Below, one piece after another: positions 28,742-37,016 of a stretch of 64,000 bases of DNA. Source of the stretch: CAWBRY01 sp963791295 (GTDB lineage Bacteria; Bacteroidota; Bacteroidia; Chitinophagales; Chitinophagaceae); NCBI GenBank assembly GCA_963791295.1, contig CAWBRY010000001.1:620001-684000 (forward strand), read 5' to 3'. The translations under genes were made by a program, and so were the position numbers. Position 1 is the stretch's first letter. Each line of letters opens with the position of its first letter. The notes below the pieces were generated by a model. The model saw only the letters and a program-made list of their open reading frames with translations, had not been told where the DNA came from and searched no databases.

Positions 28742-29794
28742 ATGAACTTTGATTATCGCTCGTATCCGAACCAGGTTTATTTTGGACAAGGAAAAATAAA
28801 CATATTGCCGGAGTTGCTACGCAGCTATAAGAAAGTATTGGTTATAGCGGCAGAACGATTATCGGGCCAGGTGAAACTTGTAAAGTCTGCATTAGGCGAA
28901 AACCGGGTGATCCAGTTCTCAGATATTATTCAGCACGTTCCTGATTCGATCGTGAGATCCGCTATGGTTTTTAGGGAAGAGCACCAGCCGGAGATCATCG
29001 TGGCTATAGGGGGAGGTTCCGCAATAGGGTTAGCCAAGGCGCTGGCACTTGAAAAATTCATTCCTCAAATTGCCATTCCAACCACATTCTCTGGTTCAGA
29101 ACAAACGAATATATATGGAATAAGTACAGCCGGTGCCAAAAAAACCGGCCGCGACGATAAAGTGCTACCAGGAATTGTGATTTACGATTCCGACCTTGTC
29201 CTGACCATGCCTAAACACCTGGCTGTGACAAGCGCGATGAATGCGATGGCGCATTTAATGGAAACTATTTATTCACCGTCTGAAAATCCGGTGATGTCGA
29301 GTAATGCCATTTTAGGAATGGATGCAATAAAGAAGGGAATTGAAGCACTCTCGGTAATGGATAGCCTAACGGCGGTTGTTGCTGAAAAATTACTTTTTGG
29401 TGCTTACCTTGGGGGCAAGTGTCTATGCGAGTCGCAAATGGCTTTGCACCATAAGGCTGCGCATGTTCTTGGAGGATCTTTTGGTTTGGAACATTCGGTG
29501 GTGCATACGGTCCTGCAGTCTTATGTACTGGATTACCAATGGCCACATTTATCAGTTAGTATCAGGGAAGATTTCAAAAGGGTGCTTGACTCAGATTATC
29601 CACCGAGGGCACTAAAGGAACTGGCTGACCATGCTGGAGCCAAAACCGATCTAAAGAGTATTGGATTTAAAGAAGAAGATATTGAAAAAGCTGCAGAGAT
29701 GATAATGGCAAACCCTTATCCAAATCCTGCGCCTATAAATAAGAATGGAGTTATGGATCTTTTATTCAATGCCTATCACGGAAATATTGGATAA
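28742..29794 (+). CDS. Maleylacetate reductase (iron-alcohol-dehydrogenase family)
   Basis: The 350-residue product has the iron-containing alcohol dehydrogenase fold with the features of maleylacetate reductases: YFGQGK at the start, IVAIGGGSAIGLAKA for NAD(P) binding, IPTTFSGSEQTNIYGI, and the family-typical TGRDDKVLPGIVIYD. His residues in MALHHKAAHVLGG and GLEHSVVH lie at the metal site. It reduces maleylacetate to 3-oxoadipate with NAD(P)H. The gene starts 19 bp after the CoA-transferase and ends 3 bp before the hydrolase gene. Confidence 0.9.
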   Translation: MNFDYRSYPNQVYFGQGKINILPELLRSYKKVLVIAAERLSGQVKLVKSALGENRVIQFSDIIQHVPDSIVRSAMVFREEHQPEIIVAIGGGSAIGLAKALALEKFIPQIAIPTTFSGSEQTNIYGISTAGAKKTGRDDKVLPGIVIYDSDLVLTMPKHLAVTSAMNAMAHLMETIYSPSENPVMSSNAILGMDAIKKGIEALSVMDSLTAVVAEKLLFGAYLGGKCLCESQMALHHKAAHVLGGSFGLEHSVVHTVLQSYVLDYQWPHLSVSIREDFKRVLDSDYPPRALKELADHAGAKTDLKSIGFKEEDIEKAAEMIMANPYPNPAPINKNGVMDLLFNAYHGNIG

Positions 29795-29797
29795 TGT

Positions 29798-30430
29798 ATG
29801 GAGGAGTTACACTTATTTTCAAATACAATATTTGCAGGAGCTGAACTCTCCAAAGCCAATCGAGCCATGATCTTTGTACATGGACGCGGCGATGCATCAG
29901 ATAAGATGTCAATGCTGGCCAGCGAACTGGTCAACGATTCCGACATGGCGTTGGTATTTCCAAAGGCAACCAACGGCACATGGTATCCGAAAAGCTTTCT
30001 CGCCCCTACCGCTGAAAATCAACCGTGGCTTGATTCTGCTCTCGCTACTCTCGGGGCCGTGGTAGACCATATCAAATCTTATGAGATCCATGAAGAAAGA
30101 ATCTACATTTTTGGTTTTTCTCAGGGCGCTTGCCTGTCTTTTGAATATGCTTGTAGAAATGCCAGAAAATATTCAGGGTTGATGATCCTTAGTGGAGGGC
30201 TAATCGGACCTGTAATCGACAAGAGCAATTACAGAGGAAATTTTGATGGCACCGAAATTTTCATGGGCTGCAGTAATATCGATCCGCATATACCACTGGC
30301 GCGTTTACATGAATCAAAAAGTGTAGCCGATGAAATGGGAGCCACGGTTGATTTAAGAATTTATCCGGGAATGGGCCACACTCTTGTCGAAGATGAGTTG
30401 CAGAAAGTAAGAAAAATGATTCAATCATAA
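29798..30430 (+). CDS. MhqD-like carboxylesterase/phospholipase
   Basis: The 210-residue alpha/beta hydrolase of the carboxylesterase/phospholipase group shows MIFVHGRGD at the oxyanion strand, the nucleophile Ser108 in GFSQGA, Asp162 (SNIDPHIP) and His194 (PGMGHTL). It resembles Bacillus MhqD, which is induced with a ring-cleaving dioxygenase under quinone stress. It may hydrolyse a ring-cleavage product or a quinone adduct. The gene is packed 3 bp after maleylacetate reductase and 9 bp before the dioxygenase, so it belongs to the same operon. Confidence 0.88.
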   Translation: MEELHLFSNTIFAGAELSKANRAMIFVHGRGDASDKMSMLASELVNDSDMALVFPKATNGTWYPKSFLAPTAENQPWLDSALATLGAVVDHIKSYEIHEERIYIFGFSQGACLSFEYACRNARKYSGLMILSGGLIGPVIDKSNYRGNFDGTEIFMGCSNIDPHIPLARLHESKSVADEMGATVDLRIYPGMGHTLVEDELQKVRKMIQS

Positions 30431-30439
30431 AACAGTATT

Positions 30440-31387
30440 ATGGATATCCAGGGATTAGTAAAGGGTCTTCACCATATAACCGCTACTGTAGATGATGCAC
30501 AGGAGGACTATGATTTTTATACCAAAGTGCTTGGGCAAAGGCTCGTAAAAGAAACGGTGAATTTTGACAATGAGAGAGTCTATCATTTTTACTATGGTAA
30601 TAAAATAGGTTTGCCGTCAACGGTGTTTACCACGTTTCCGTATAAGGGACAGGGTGTACGCAATGGAATCATTGGCGCAGGTCAGGCAACGCATACCGCT
30701 TTTTCTGTGCCTTTGTCCAGTCTGGATTTTTGGAAAGATCGATTGAAGAAATTTAATATCACTTTTACAACAGGCCAATTGTTCGGGATGGACGTTTTAG
30801 ATTTTAAAGACCCTGCGGGACTGAATATTCAAATTGTGGGTGCTGATGAAGACAAGCGGGAGCCTGTGTGGTTGTATGAAGATGTTACGGAAGCAGAAGC
30901 GATCAGAGGTATGCATCATGCAATTTTGCTTGTGAATGATCCATCAGAGTTGAATGAATTTCTCCAGGCATTTGGTTATCATCTGAGATCCAGCGAGGAG
31001 AATAGGTGGTTATTTGAAACTGAATTAGGTGGAGCGGGGAATATGTTGATCGTTAAATCAGATCCACAGGGTCGCATGGGTATCAATGGGCTGGGAACGG
31101 TGCATCATGTAGCGCACAGGGTGGATCATCTTGAAGATTCATTAACCATAAAAGCATACCTGCAGACCCAATGGAGTTTCCAGGTAACGGAGGTGCTTGA
31201 CCGCAAATATTTTCGCTCCATTTATTTCCGGATTCCGGGAGGTATTTTGTTTGAGGTCGCCACATCGGGCCCGGGCTTTACTGTGGATGAAAGCATATCG
31301 GATTTAGGAAGCGCTTTAAAATTGCCCGACTGGCAGCAACCTTACAGGGGAAGGATCGAAAGCAATCTATTAAGATATAAAAAGTAA
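30440..31387 (+). CDS. MhqO/LinE-like ring-cleaving dioxygenase (VOC family)
   Basis: The 315-residue product has two tandem VOC modules. The type I extradiol facial triad is visible as His12 (GLHHITATV), His223 (GTVHHVAHRV) and Glu272 (GGILFEVATSG). This pattern is shared by hydroquinone and chlorohydroquinone dioxygenases (LinE, MhqO/MhqA). Fe(II) and O2 would open the ring of a hydroquinone, giving a 4-hydroxymuconic semialdehyde or an acyl product that leads to maleylacetate. The co-encoded maleylacetate reductase and CoA-transferase support this. A dedicated semialdehyde dehydrogenase is not in the window. Confidence 0.9.
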   Translation: MDIQGLVKGLHHITATVDDAQEDYDFYTKVLGQRLVKETVNFDNERVYHFYYGNKIGLPSTVFTTFPYKGQGVRNGIIGAGQATHTAFSVPLSSLDFWKDRLKKFNITFTTGQLFGMDVLDFKDPAGLNIQIVGADEDKREPVWLYEDVTEAEAIRGMHHAILLVNDPSELNEFLQAFGYHLRSSEENRWLFETELGGAGNMLIVKSDPQGRMGINGLGTVHHVAHRVDHLEDSLTIKAYLQTQWSFQVTEVLDRKYFRSIYFRIPGGILFEVATSGPGFTVDESISDLGSALKLPDWQQPYRGRIESNLLRYKK

Positions 31388-31407
31388 AATTACTCTTGCC
31401 TGAGACC

Positions 31408-32511
31408 CTAATGATCCTCTCCAATCCCTTCAGTAAACAACCTAACCAATTTAGGTGTGAGGTATCCACATTTGTCACCATTTGTAAAAATGACAAAACC
31501 GAGTTGAAGTTCTCGAAAGAACATGAAGGCGCAGGTGAAATTTCCATTATTTCCCGAATGCTGGTAACGAACGCCAAATTTGGTTGAGTCTATGGAAAAT
31601 CCATATCCATAGTATTTCCTGGCTTCCTTTTCCTCCGACGATTTTTGCACATGGGGATATAAGAGTGTATCGACATATTGCTTTTTTAATCCCCTGCCTT
31701 TCATCAGCGCAATTATGAATTTCGCATAGTCATGCGCATTAGTATGCAGACTGTATGCGGCGCCGAAGATCAAAGGCACCGGTTTGAATTTTCCATTTTC
31801 ACCAGATGAATCAGAATAGTAGCCAAATGCCTTGTGTTTCGTTAGGTATTCATTTCGTAGAAAGCCAGAATGTTCCATGTTGAGAGGCACAGCCACATTC
31901 TTTTGGAAAATGCTGTCAAGTCCCACGATATTAGTATGAGCGAGCGAAGCGACTGCATTCGCCATATACTCATAGCCTTCGCCGGAATAGGAATATTGGC
32001 TACCTGGGGTGAATAATATCCTGAGCGAATCATCGTTACGCCAGTTCGGGAAACCTGACGTGTGTGTCAATAGCATTCTTGGGGTTATCAACTTGTAGCG
32101 TTCGTCATATGCGATGTCGGGAAACGGGAAATAGGAGTAAACCGGAGCGTCAAAATCCAGGCGTATGATCCTATCCTGCACCAGTTTCATCAGAAAATAA
32201 CCAAAGACCGGTTTTGATAGGGAGGCTGCTTCAAATATCGTATGATGATTTACCTTTTCGTGCGTTTCAAGATTAGACACTCCAAATTCTTTTTGGTAAA
32301 CAATTTTTCCTTTGGCGATGATCGCTATGGAGAGGCCCGGAATTTTCAGAGAATCCATTCCTTCGGAAATAAGCCCATTAATTTGTGTAACGGAAATCGG
32401 CTGACCACTTGCTGATCTCATTTGACCCATGCAATGATTGCATACTATTATCCCAACAAGCGATATTGTTGAAAAGATCAGGGTCCGGCATGCTCTTACG
32501 ACTTTTTTCAT
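31408..32511 (-). CDS. Serine hydrolase of the class C beta-lactamase family
   Basis: The 367-residue secreted protein has a signal peptide (near HCMGQ). Its penicillin-binding-like motifs are SLSK for the nucleophile and Lys (AASLSKPVFG), a YSYSGEGY segment at the Tyr position where the usual third residue Asn is replaced by Gly, and a C-terminal HSGNNGNF in place of the KTG-type triad. LLTHTSGFPNW is the hallmark of this Pfam family. Many such proteins are peptidases or esterases and not lactamases. It converges on the dioxygenase gene with a 20-bp gap and has no operon partner. Confidence 0.9.
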   Translation of the reverse strand: MKKVVRACRTLIFSTISLVGIIVCNHCMGQMRSASGQPISVTQINGLISEGMDSLKIPGLSIAIIAKGKIVYQKEFGVSNLETHEKVNHHTIFEAASLSKPVFGYFLMKLVQDRIIRLDFDAPVYSYFPFPDIAYDERYKLITPRMLLTHTSGFPNWRNDDSLRILFTPGSQYSYSGEGYEYMANAVASLAHTNIVGLDSIFQKNVAVPLNMEHSGFLRNEYLTKHKAFGYYSDSSGENGKFKPVPLIFGAAYSLHTNAHDYAKFIIALMKGRGLKKQYVDTLLYPHVQKSSEEKEARKYYGYGFSIDSTKFGVRYQHSGNNGNFTCAFMFFRELQLGFVIFTNGDKCGYLTPKLVRLFTEGIGEDH

Positions 32512-32674
32512 TCTCTTTTTTATGTTAGGCCAATAACCGAATCGTTCGTCGAAGGTAAATTATTGAAAGTTGATAGGTCATAGGCGGTGAGTCAGTTCAA
32601 AATTCTCTCAGGAAATAACCAATCTTGTATTACTTTCATCCAACCATCTTCTCCTACTTTTCTGAGCGTTAACT

Positions 32675-33061
32675 ATGAATAGGAAGGACTTTATTTACCT
32701 CTCAACTTTTGCCGCCGCGGCCATCAGTATTCCTTTATTGCATTCCTGTAATGTTGCCGGTAGCCGTTCGGCCATGGCGAATCCTGTTTTCCTGTCGAGG
32801 CTATTTGATAAGGAGACCATAAGAAATGTGGGCAAGGCATATCTTGACAAGATGCCGAATGAAAATGATGATCAGAAACTAATCCAACTACTGGGTGAGG
32901 GTTCCATTGAGGAATCTTCGGATACGAAGGCTGTTCATCAATACCTTGACGGTAGAATAAGACATGAATTTGAAATCGGTGATACAATAATTGTCAAAGG
33001 ATGGGTGCTTGCACTAACTGAGGCGCGTCAGTGTGCACTTTTTTATTTGATAAAGGGATAA
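32675..33061 (+). CDS. Gluconate 2-dehydrogenase subunit 3-like lipoprotein
   Basis: The 128-residue product has a Tat-like start (MNRKDFIYLSTF) with a lipobox (LLHSCN) near residue 25. The remainder resembles the gluconate 2-dehydrogenase subunit 3 family, though it is shorter than most members: HEFEIGDTIIVKGWVLALTEARQCALF at the end matches the region with the family's WxLsxTEaR pattern. The protein is expected to assist export or assembly of the GMC subunit encoded 33 bp downstream. Confidence 0.82.
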   Translation: MNRKDFIYLSTFAAAAISIPLLHSCNVAGSRSAMANPVFLSRLFDKETIRNVGKAYLDKMPNENDDQKLIQLLGEGSIEESSDTKAVHQYLDGRIRHEFEIGDTIIVKGWVLALTEARQCALFYLIKG

Positions 33062-33094
33062 ATATTAGAAAGATTATCAAGAAGCAACCTTAAT

Positions 33095-34630
33095 ATGCAT
33101 ATAGATGCTCGGGAGTTGGAAGACAACTCGTTAATCGAAGGGGATATTTGTATTATAGGAGCGGGTGCTGCAGGCATCGCGATGGCTCTTGAATGGATGA
33201 ATACACCCTTCAAAATAATATTGCTGGAGGGTGGGGGATTTGAATATGATGAACAGGTCCAGAACTTATATGCAGGCAAAACTACCGGGCAGCATTACTT
33301 TCCTTTAAAATCAATCAGGCTTCATTACTTCGGCGGCACAACCGGGCATTGGGCGGGATGGTGTTCGACCTTTGATGAGATCGATTTTAAGAAAAGAGAC
33401 TGGGTGCCTCACAGTGGTTGGCCAATTGGACTAAAAGATATCAATCCATTTTATCCAAGGGCCCAAAAATATGTTGAACTGGGTGCTGATGAATATACTG
33501 TTCCTTATTGGAGACAAAAGGATGAGGCGATGAAGCCTTTTGAATTGGATGAGAATAAAGTATGGAGCAAGATGTGGCAATTCAGCCCGCCGACACGGTT
33601 TGGTGCAAAGTATAAGGACAGTATCGTGAATGCAAGCAACATTCATTTGTACACGTATGCAAACTTGGTTAACATTACTGCCAATGAGCACGTATCGAAT
33701 ATAAAGGAGGTTATAGTAAAAAATCATGCAGGGAAGCGACACACGGTAAGGGCAAAATATTTTATTCTAGCCTGCTGCTCGATCCAAAATGCAAGAATAC
33801 TCTTATCCGCAAATGCACAAGCATCAAAGGGTCTAGGTAACGATCACGATCATGTGGGCAGGTATTTCATGGAACATTTAGAGATAAAGACCGGGAGCCT
33901 TTGGCTTGCCGACCCTTCTGAGGTAACATTATACATGATGGAATTTGGTGTGACTAAAGCCCGCGCTGAGCTTGCCATCAGTGAAAAGATGCAGGCTGAA
34001 CATCAAATTTTAAATGGTACAAGTTCTCTTTTTCCGTTGGACCTGGCAATAAACCAACCTGCCTTTATTGAAGTTTGGAAAGATAATGAAGGGGCAATGG
34101 ATACCGCCATAAAAGAGTTAAATAGCGAAGTAAAGCAAAGAGAATTAAATATTCCGAAAGGGTTTAAGGCATTTCAGCTATTTACGCGAATGGAACAGGC
34201 CCCCAATGCAAATTCCAGGGTAACACTCGATGCTGAAAGAGATTCATTAGGAATGCCAAGGGCCAACCTGCACTGGGAACTAACTTCGCTGGAAAAAAAT
34301 AGTCTGAGGAAGATCAATTCGATCATTGGACAGGAAGTGGGAAGAGTTTCTATGGGCCGGGTAAAAATCTACGACTATTTAGAAGATGAAAAAGATGAAA
34401 GTTGGCCATCGTTTGCAGGTGGTGGTTGGCATCACATGGGCACAACAAGAATGAGCGATGATCCTAAACTGGGAGTTGTTGATCCAAATTGTAAGGTGCA
34501 TGGTATCGACAATCTTTTTGTCGCGGGTGCATCCAGTTATGTGACTGCAGGTGCTGTAAATCCTACCCTTACTTTAATTGCAATGGCCATTCGCCTGACC
34601 GATCATTTGAAAGAGAGAACGAAGAAGTAA
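33095..34630 (+). CDS. GMC-family oxidoreductase (sugar or alcohol dehydrogenase)
   Basis: The 511-residue product carries the FAD-binding GxGxxG (DICIIGAGAAGIAMA, residues about 17-31), the GMC segment GGTTGHWAGWC, and the C-terminal domain with WHHMGTTRM and AGAVNPTLTLIA, giving the active-site His and Asn pair. It has no signal peptide, so export probably depends on the Tat-like partner lipoprotein, as in gluconate dehydrogenase complexes. The predicted role is oxidation of a sugar, possibly at C3, with electrons passed to the respiratory chain. The Gfo/Idh gene follows 22 bp later. Confidence 0.9.
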   Translation: MHIDARELEDNSLIEGDICIIGAGAAGIAMALEWMNTPFKIILLEGGGFEYDEQVQNLYAGKTTGQHYFPLKSIRLHYFGGTTGHWAGWCSTFDEIDFKKRDWVPHSGWPIGLKDINPFYPRAQKYVELGADEYTVPYWRQKDEAMKPFELDENKVWSKMWQFSPPTRFGAKYKDSIVNASNIHLYTYANLVNITANEHVSNIKEVIVKNHAGKRHTVRAKYFILACCSIQNARILLSANAQASKGLGNDHDHVGRYFMEHLEIKTGSLWLADPSEVTLYMMEFGVTKARAELAISEKMQAEHQILNGTSSLFPLDLAINQPAFIEVWKDNEGAMDTAIKELNSEVKQRELNIPKGFKAFQLFTRMEQAPNANSRVTLDAERDSLGMPRANLHWELTSLEKNSLRKINSIIGQEVGRVSMGRVKIYDYLEDEKDESWPSFAGGGWHHMGTTRMSDDPKLGVVDPNCKVHGIDNLFVAGASSYVTAGAVNPTLTLIAMAIRLTDHLKERTKK

Positions 34631-34652
34631 ATACCAATCAATCTATAAACTT

Positions 34653-35924
34653 ATGAACCGGAAAACTTTCCTTAAACAGGTTGGCGCCCTTTCGACGATC
34701 ACGATCTTAAAACCTTCTATCGTGTTTGGTTCAAAAGCTAATTCGGCCATCCGAATGGGGATCATCGGCTGCGGATCAAGAGGAACCACTGTGATTTCCT
34801 CCATTGTAAAAAATACAAACGCTGTTGTCATTGCCATGGCAGATTTATTTGGGGACAAACTTCAAACGGCAAAACCTAAATTGAACGCTTTGAATAGCAG
34901 CAAATCCCTCCCGGAAATCCCATCATCCAACATTTATCAGGGATCAAAAGCATATTCAAGACTTGTAGAAAGCAAGGATGTCGATGCTGTATTGGTTTCC
35001 TCACCCGCTTATGCCCATGCTTGGTTTTTGGAATCGGCAGTGAATGCCGGCAAGCACGTTTATTGTGAAAAGCCTGTTTCTACAGATGTAGCTGGATGCA
35101 ATCGGGTCATTCAAATCGGTGAAAAATTAAATGGGAAACTGAGTGTGGCCATTGGATTTCAGATCCGGTATGCAAGCCCCTACGTTGAGATGGTAAAAAG
35201 AATTCAAAGAGGCGATATCGGTGAATTGGTGACCGTGCAGCTGTATTATTTTTCCTCCGGTACCGACATACATCCATTTCCAAATGTATCAGATGACGAG
35301 TTTCGTATCAGGAACCACTATCATTTTCAGGCATTATCTGGCGGAATTTTGTTGGACCAGGGCATCCACATGCTGGATGTTTGCAACTGGACGTTGAAAG
35401 GTCATCCAATAAGTGCTACGGGCAGCGGCGGAAACAAAGGTGGACCTGCCATCGGTGATACATGGAACAATTACCAGGTCCTTTATAAATATCCGGACAA
35501 TATTAATGTGAGTATTCATTCAACCCAGGTAGGCCCACACTTCGGCGATGTATGCTGCAGGTTTGTCGGTACGAAGGGCATTGCAGAAGCACACTACGGC
35601 GGCGGCGTTTTTATTGAAGGCGAAAATCAATGGGACTCGGGTGTCGTGAGAACAGCAGCGGGGTTGACATCTGAACAAATTGCCACCGGCGTATTTCTTT
35701 CTTCTCTGGACGATGCCGATGCAAACAAGGATATTGCTTTCATAAAAAGTATAGAAACAGCAAACCATATCAATGAAACCCGCTCGGGATCTGAATCTAC
35801 GCTTACTGCAGTCCTGGGAAGGGAGGCTGCACAAACAGGCAAGGAGATGACCTGGGATGGAGTAGTGAAGTCAAACTTGAAATTGGATCCAAAGCTAAAC
35901 CTGGCGCAGTTCGATCACCAATGA
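34653..35924 (+). CDS. Gfo/Idh/MocA-family oxidoreductase, Tat-exported
   Basis: The 423-residue product has a Tat-like leader (MNRKTFLKQVGAL and a hydrophobic run) and then an NAD(P)-binding Rossmann fold (IRMGIIGCGSRGT, near residue 45). The family signature EKP follows in HVYCEKPVSTDVAG, and the C-terminal domain has GGILLDQGIHMLD with the catalytic His. Exported members with bound NAD act on glycosides or keto-sugars without free cofactor. As third gene of the operon it may work on the same keto-sugar as the GMC enzyme. Confidence 0.9.
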   Translation: MNRKTFLKQVGALSTITILKPSIVFGSKANSAIRMGIIGCGSRGTTVISSIVKNTNAVVIAMADLFGDKLQTAKPKLNALNSSKSLPEIPSSNIYQGSKAYSRLVESKDVDAVLVSSPAYAHAWFLESAVNAGKHVYCEKPVSTDVAGCNRVIQIGEKLNGKLSVAIGFQIRYASPYVEMVKRIQRGDIGELVTVQLYYFSSGTDIHPFPNVSDDEFRIRNHYHFQALSGGILLDQGIHMLDVCNWTLKGHPISATGSGGNKGGPAIGDTWNNYQVLYKYPDNINVSIHSTQVGPHFGDVCCRFVGTKGIAEAHYGGGVFIEGENQWDSGVVRTAAGLTSEQIATGVFLSSLDDADANKDIAFIKSIETANHINETRSGSESTLTAVLGREAAQTGKEMTWDGVVKSNLKLDPKLNLAQFDHQ

Positions 35925-36032
35925 TCAACTTGTGTCTTAACGTACTATTCGTCAGAGTCCCGTCATTCTCTCCATATGTTGGGGATAGCGTGCTCCATGT
36001 ATTTCGATCTTAGAGGCGGCTTGTTCAATTTC

Positions 36033-36152
36033 ACGACCGCCTGGTCTGTTTCCGAGATCGCCTACTCGCTGGGTTTTACAGAACCAACCCATTTCAACAA
36101 TTTCTTCAAAAAGCATGTCCGGTTAACTCCTCTTAAGTTTAGAAATATTTGA
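36033..36152 (+). pseudogene. C-terminal relic of an AraC-family regulator
   Basis: In one frame the text TTAWSVSEIAYSLGFTEPTHFNNFFKKHVRLTPLKFRNI leads to a stop at 36152 (split here: SVSEIAYSLGF, then TEPTHFNNFFKKH, then LTPLKFR). This is the second helix-turn-helix and end of an AraC DNA-binding domain. No matching upstream half is found in the 108 bp before it. It is a truncated gene tail. Confidence 0.75.
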
Positions 36153-36158
36153 ATAGCC

Positions 36159-36477
36159 ATGCAAAAAACGACAATTGGGAAAGAGCAACCTGGAAGTCTC
36201 AGCAATTGGGCTGGGTGACGACGTGAAAGTCCCCTGCGATGGATTTAAGATATTGCAGACAGAGGATTATTATTGTGTTTCAATAGGAAAGAAGAACACA
36301 GCACGTTGGTTCATTCCGAAGCGCATTCGTCAGGGAAAAATTAATTTGTATTATTATTGGCACGCGGCGCTTGGTCCAAAACAAGACGACGTAAGGGGTC
36401 CATACCATGTTTTTGTTTGGGAAAAAGAAAAAGGGCAATATTGGGAGTTGGACTTTGAAAATTTTCGGGAGCAGTGA
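36159..36477 (+). pseudogene. Aldo/keto reductase N-terminal relic joined to an unrecognised ORF
   Basis: ATG at 36159 reads MQKTTIGK, and one base out of frame the text continues GKSNLEVSAIGLG. That is the standard N-terminus of an aldo/keto reductase (compare GKSGLEVSALGLG in the gene at 1214). The homology stops exactly after GLG. The open frame then continues to 36477 with about 85 residues (for example GKKNTARWFIPKRIRQGK, YYYWHAALGPKQ) that I cannot assign. They may be an unrelated small protein fused by deletion. Whether the fused frame is translated is unknown. Confidence 0.6.
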
Positions 36478-36496
36478 AATATAAAGAACTTAAAGC

Positions 36497-36886
36497 CTAT
36501 ACCTTAAGACTTTTCTTACCCATACTTTTCTTCACCTTCTCCCGGTGCATCGCTCCCCATTCTCCCAATGATTCCAGAACACCACTAAGTGTCTCGCTGT
36601 AGTCCGTCAGTTCATATTCAACCACCACTGGCGGACCATTGGATATATTTCTTCTCACAAATTCATTTAACTCCAATTCTTTCAACTCACCGGACAGCAC
36701 TTTGGCAGAAATGCCATCGATCAAACGCTGCAATTCATTAAACCGTTTGTTGCCATCGGTGAGCGCGATAATAATTCTAAGCTTCCACTTTCCTCCGATG
36801 GCGTAAAGGGCATCCGCTACCGCATTCAGACGAGCCTTACACTGCGCAGTGGAAGGCACCTGGTTATTCACTTTCAGTCTTACCAT
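36497..36886 (-). CDS. HxlR-family winged-helix transcriptional regulator
   Basis: The frame is open from a TTG at 36919, but the ATG at 36886 is the better start. The resulting protein of about 129 residues shows the HxlR pattern: an N-terminal Cys (TAQCKARLNAV), ALYAIGGKWKLRIIIAL, KRFNELQRLIDGISAKVLSGELKELE as recognition helix, EYELTDYSETL in the wing, and a closing LGEWGAMHRE. HxlR regulators often respond to quinones, aldehydes or oxidants through the N-terminal Cys. It is divergent from the YceI gene and probably controls it. Confidence 0.9.
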   Translation of the reverse strand: MVRLKVNNQVPSTAQCKARLNAVADALYAIGGKWKLRIIIALTDGNKRFNELQRLIDGISAKVLSGELKELELNEFVRRNISNGPPVVVEYELTDYSETLSGVLESLGEWGAMHREKVKKSMGKKSLKV

Positions 36887-36916
36887 TGTTAATTTATTTA
36901 ACTTATTAACACTTAC

Positions 36917-36980
36917 CAAAAGGTAACTACTAACCTTTTGTATAGTACTTACTTTTTGTAAGTAAAGATAAGTATTTTTG
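36917..36980 (+). promoter_or_regulatory. Divergent operator/promoter region of the HxlR-YceI pair
   Basis: Two perfect palindromes lie side by side: CAAAAGGT-N8-ACCTTTTG at 36917-36940 and TACTTAC-N5-GTAAGTA at 36946-36964. A TATTTTTG -7 motif (36973-36980) follows, and TTTG at 36955-36958 inside the second palindrome could serve as an upstream box at short spacing. A dimeric HxlR protein bound at the second palindrome would block the YceI promoter. The first is placed to autoregulate hxlR. Confidence 0.6.
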
Positions 36981-37016
36981 TCTTATCAAATTAAATAACC
37001 AACAAAAAAAATAATT

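Noticed and set aside
31408..32511. Resistance beta-lactamase
   Set aside because: The KTG-type triad and the Tyr-x-Asn motif are altered and the protein fits the broad serine hydrolase family, so resistance should not be inferred.
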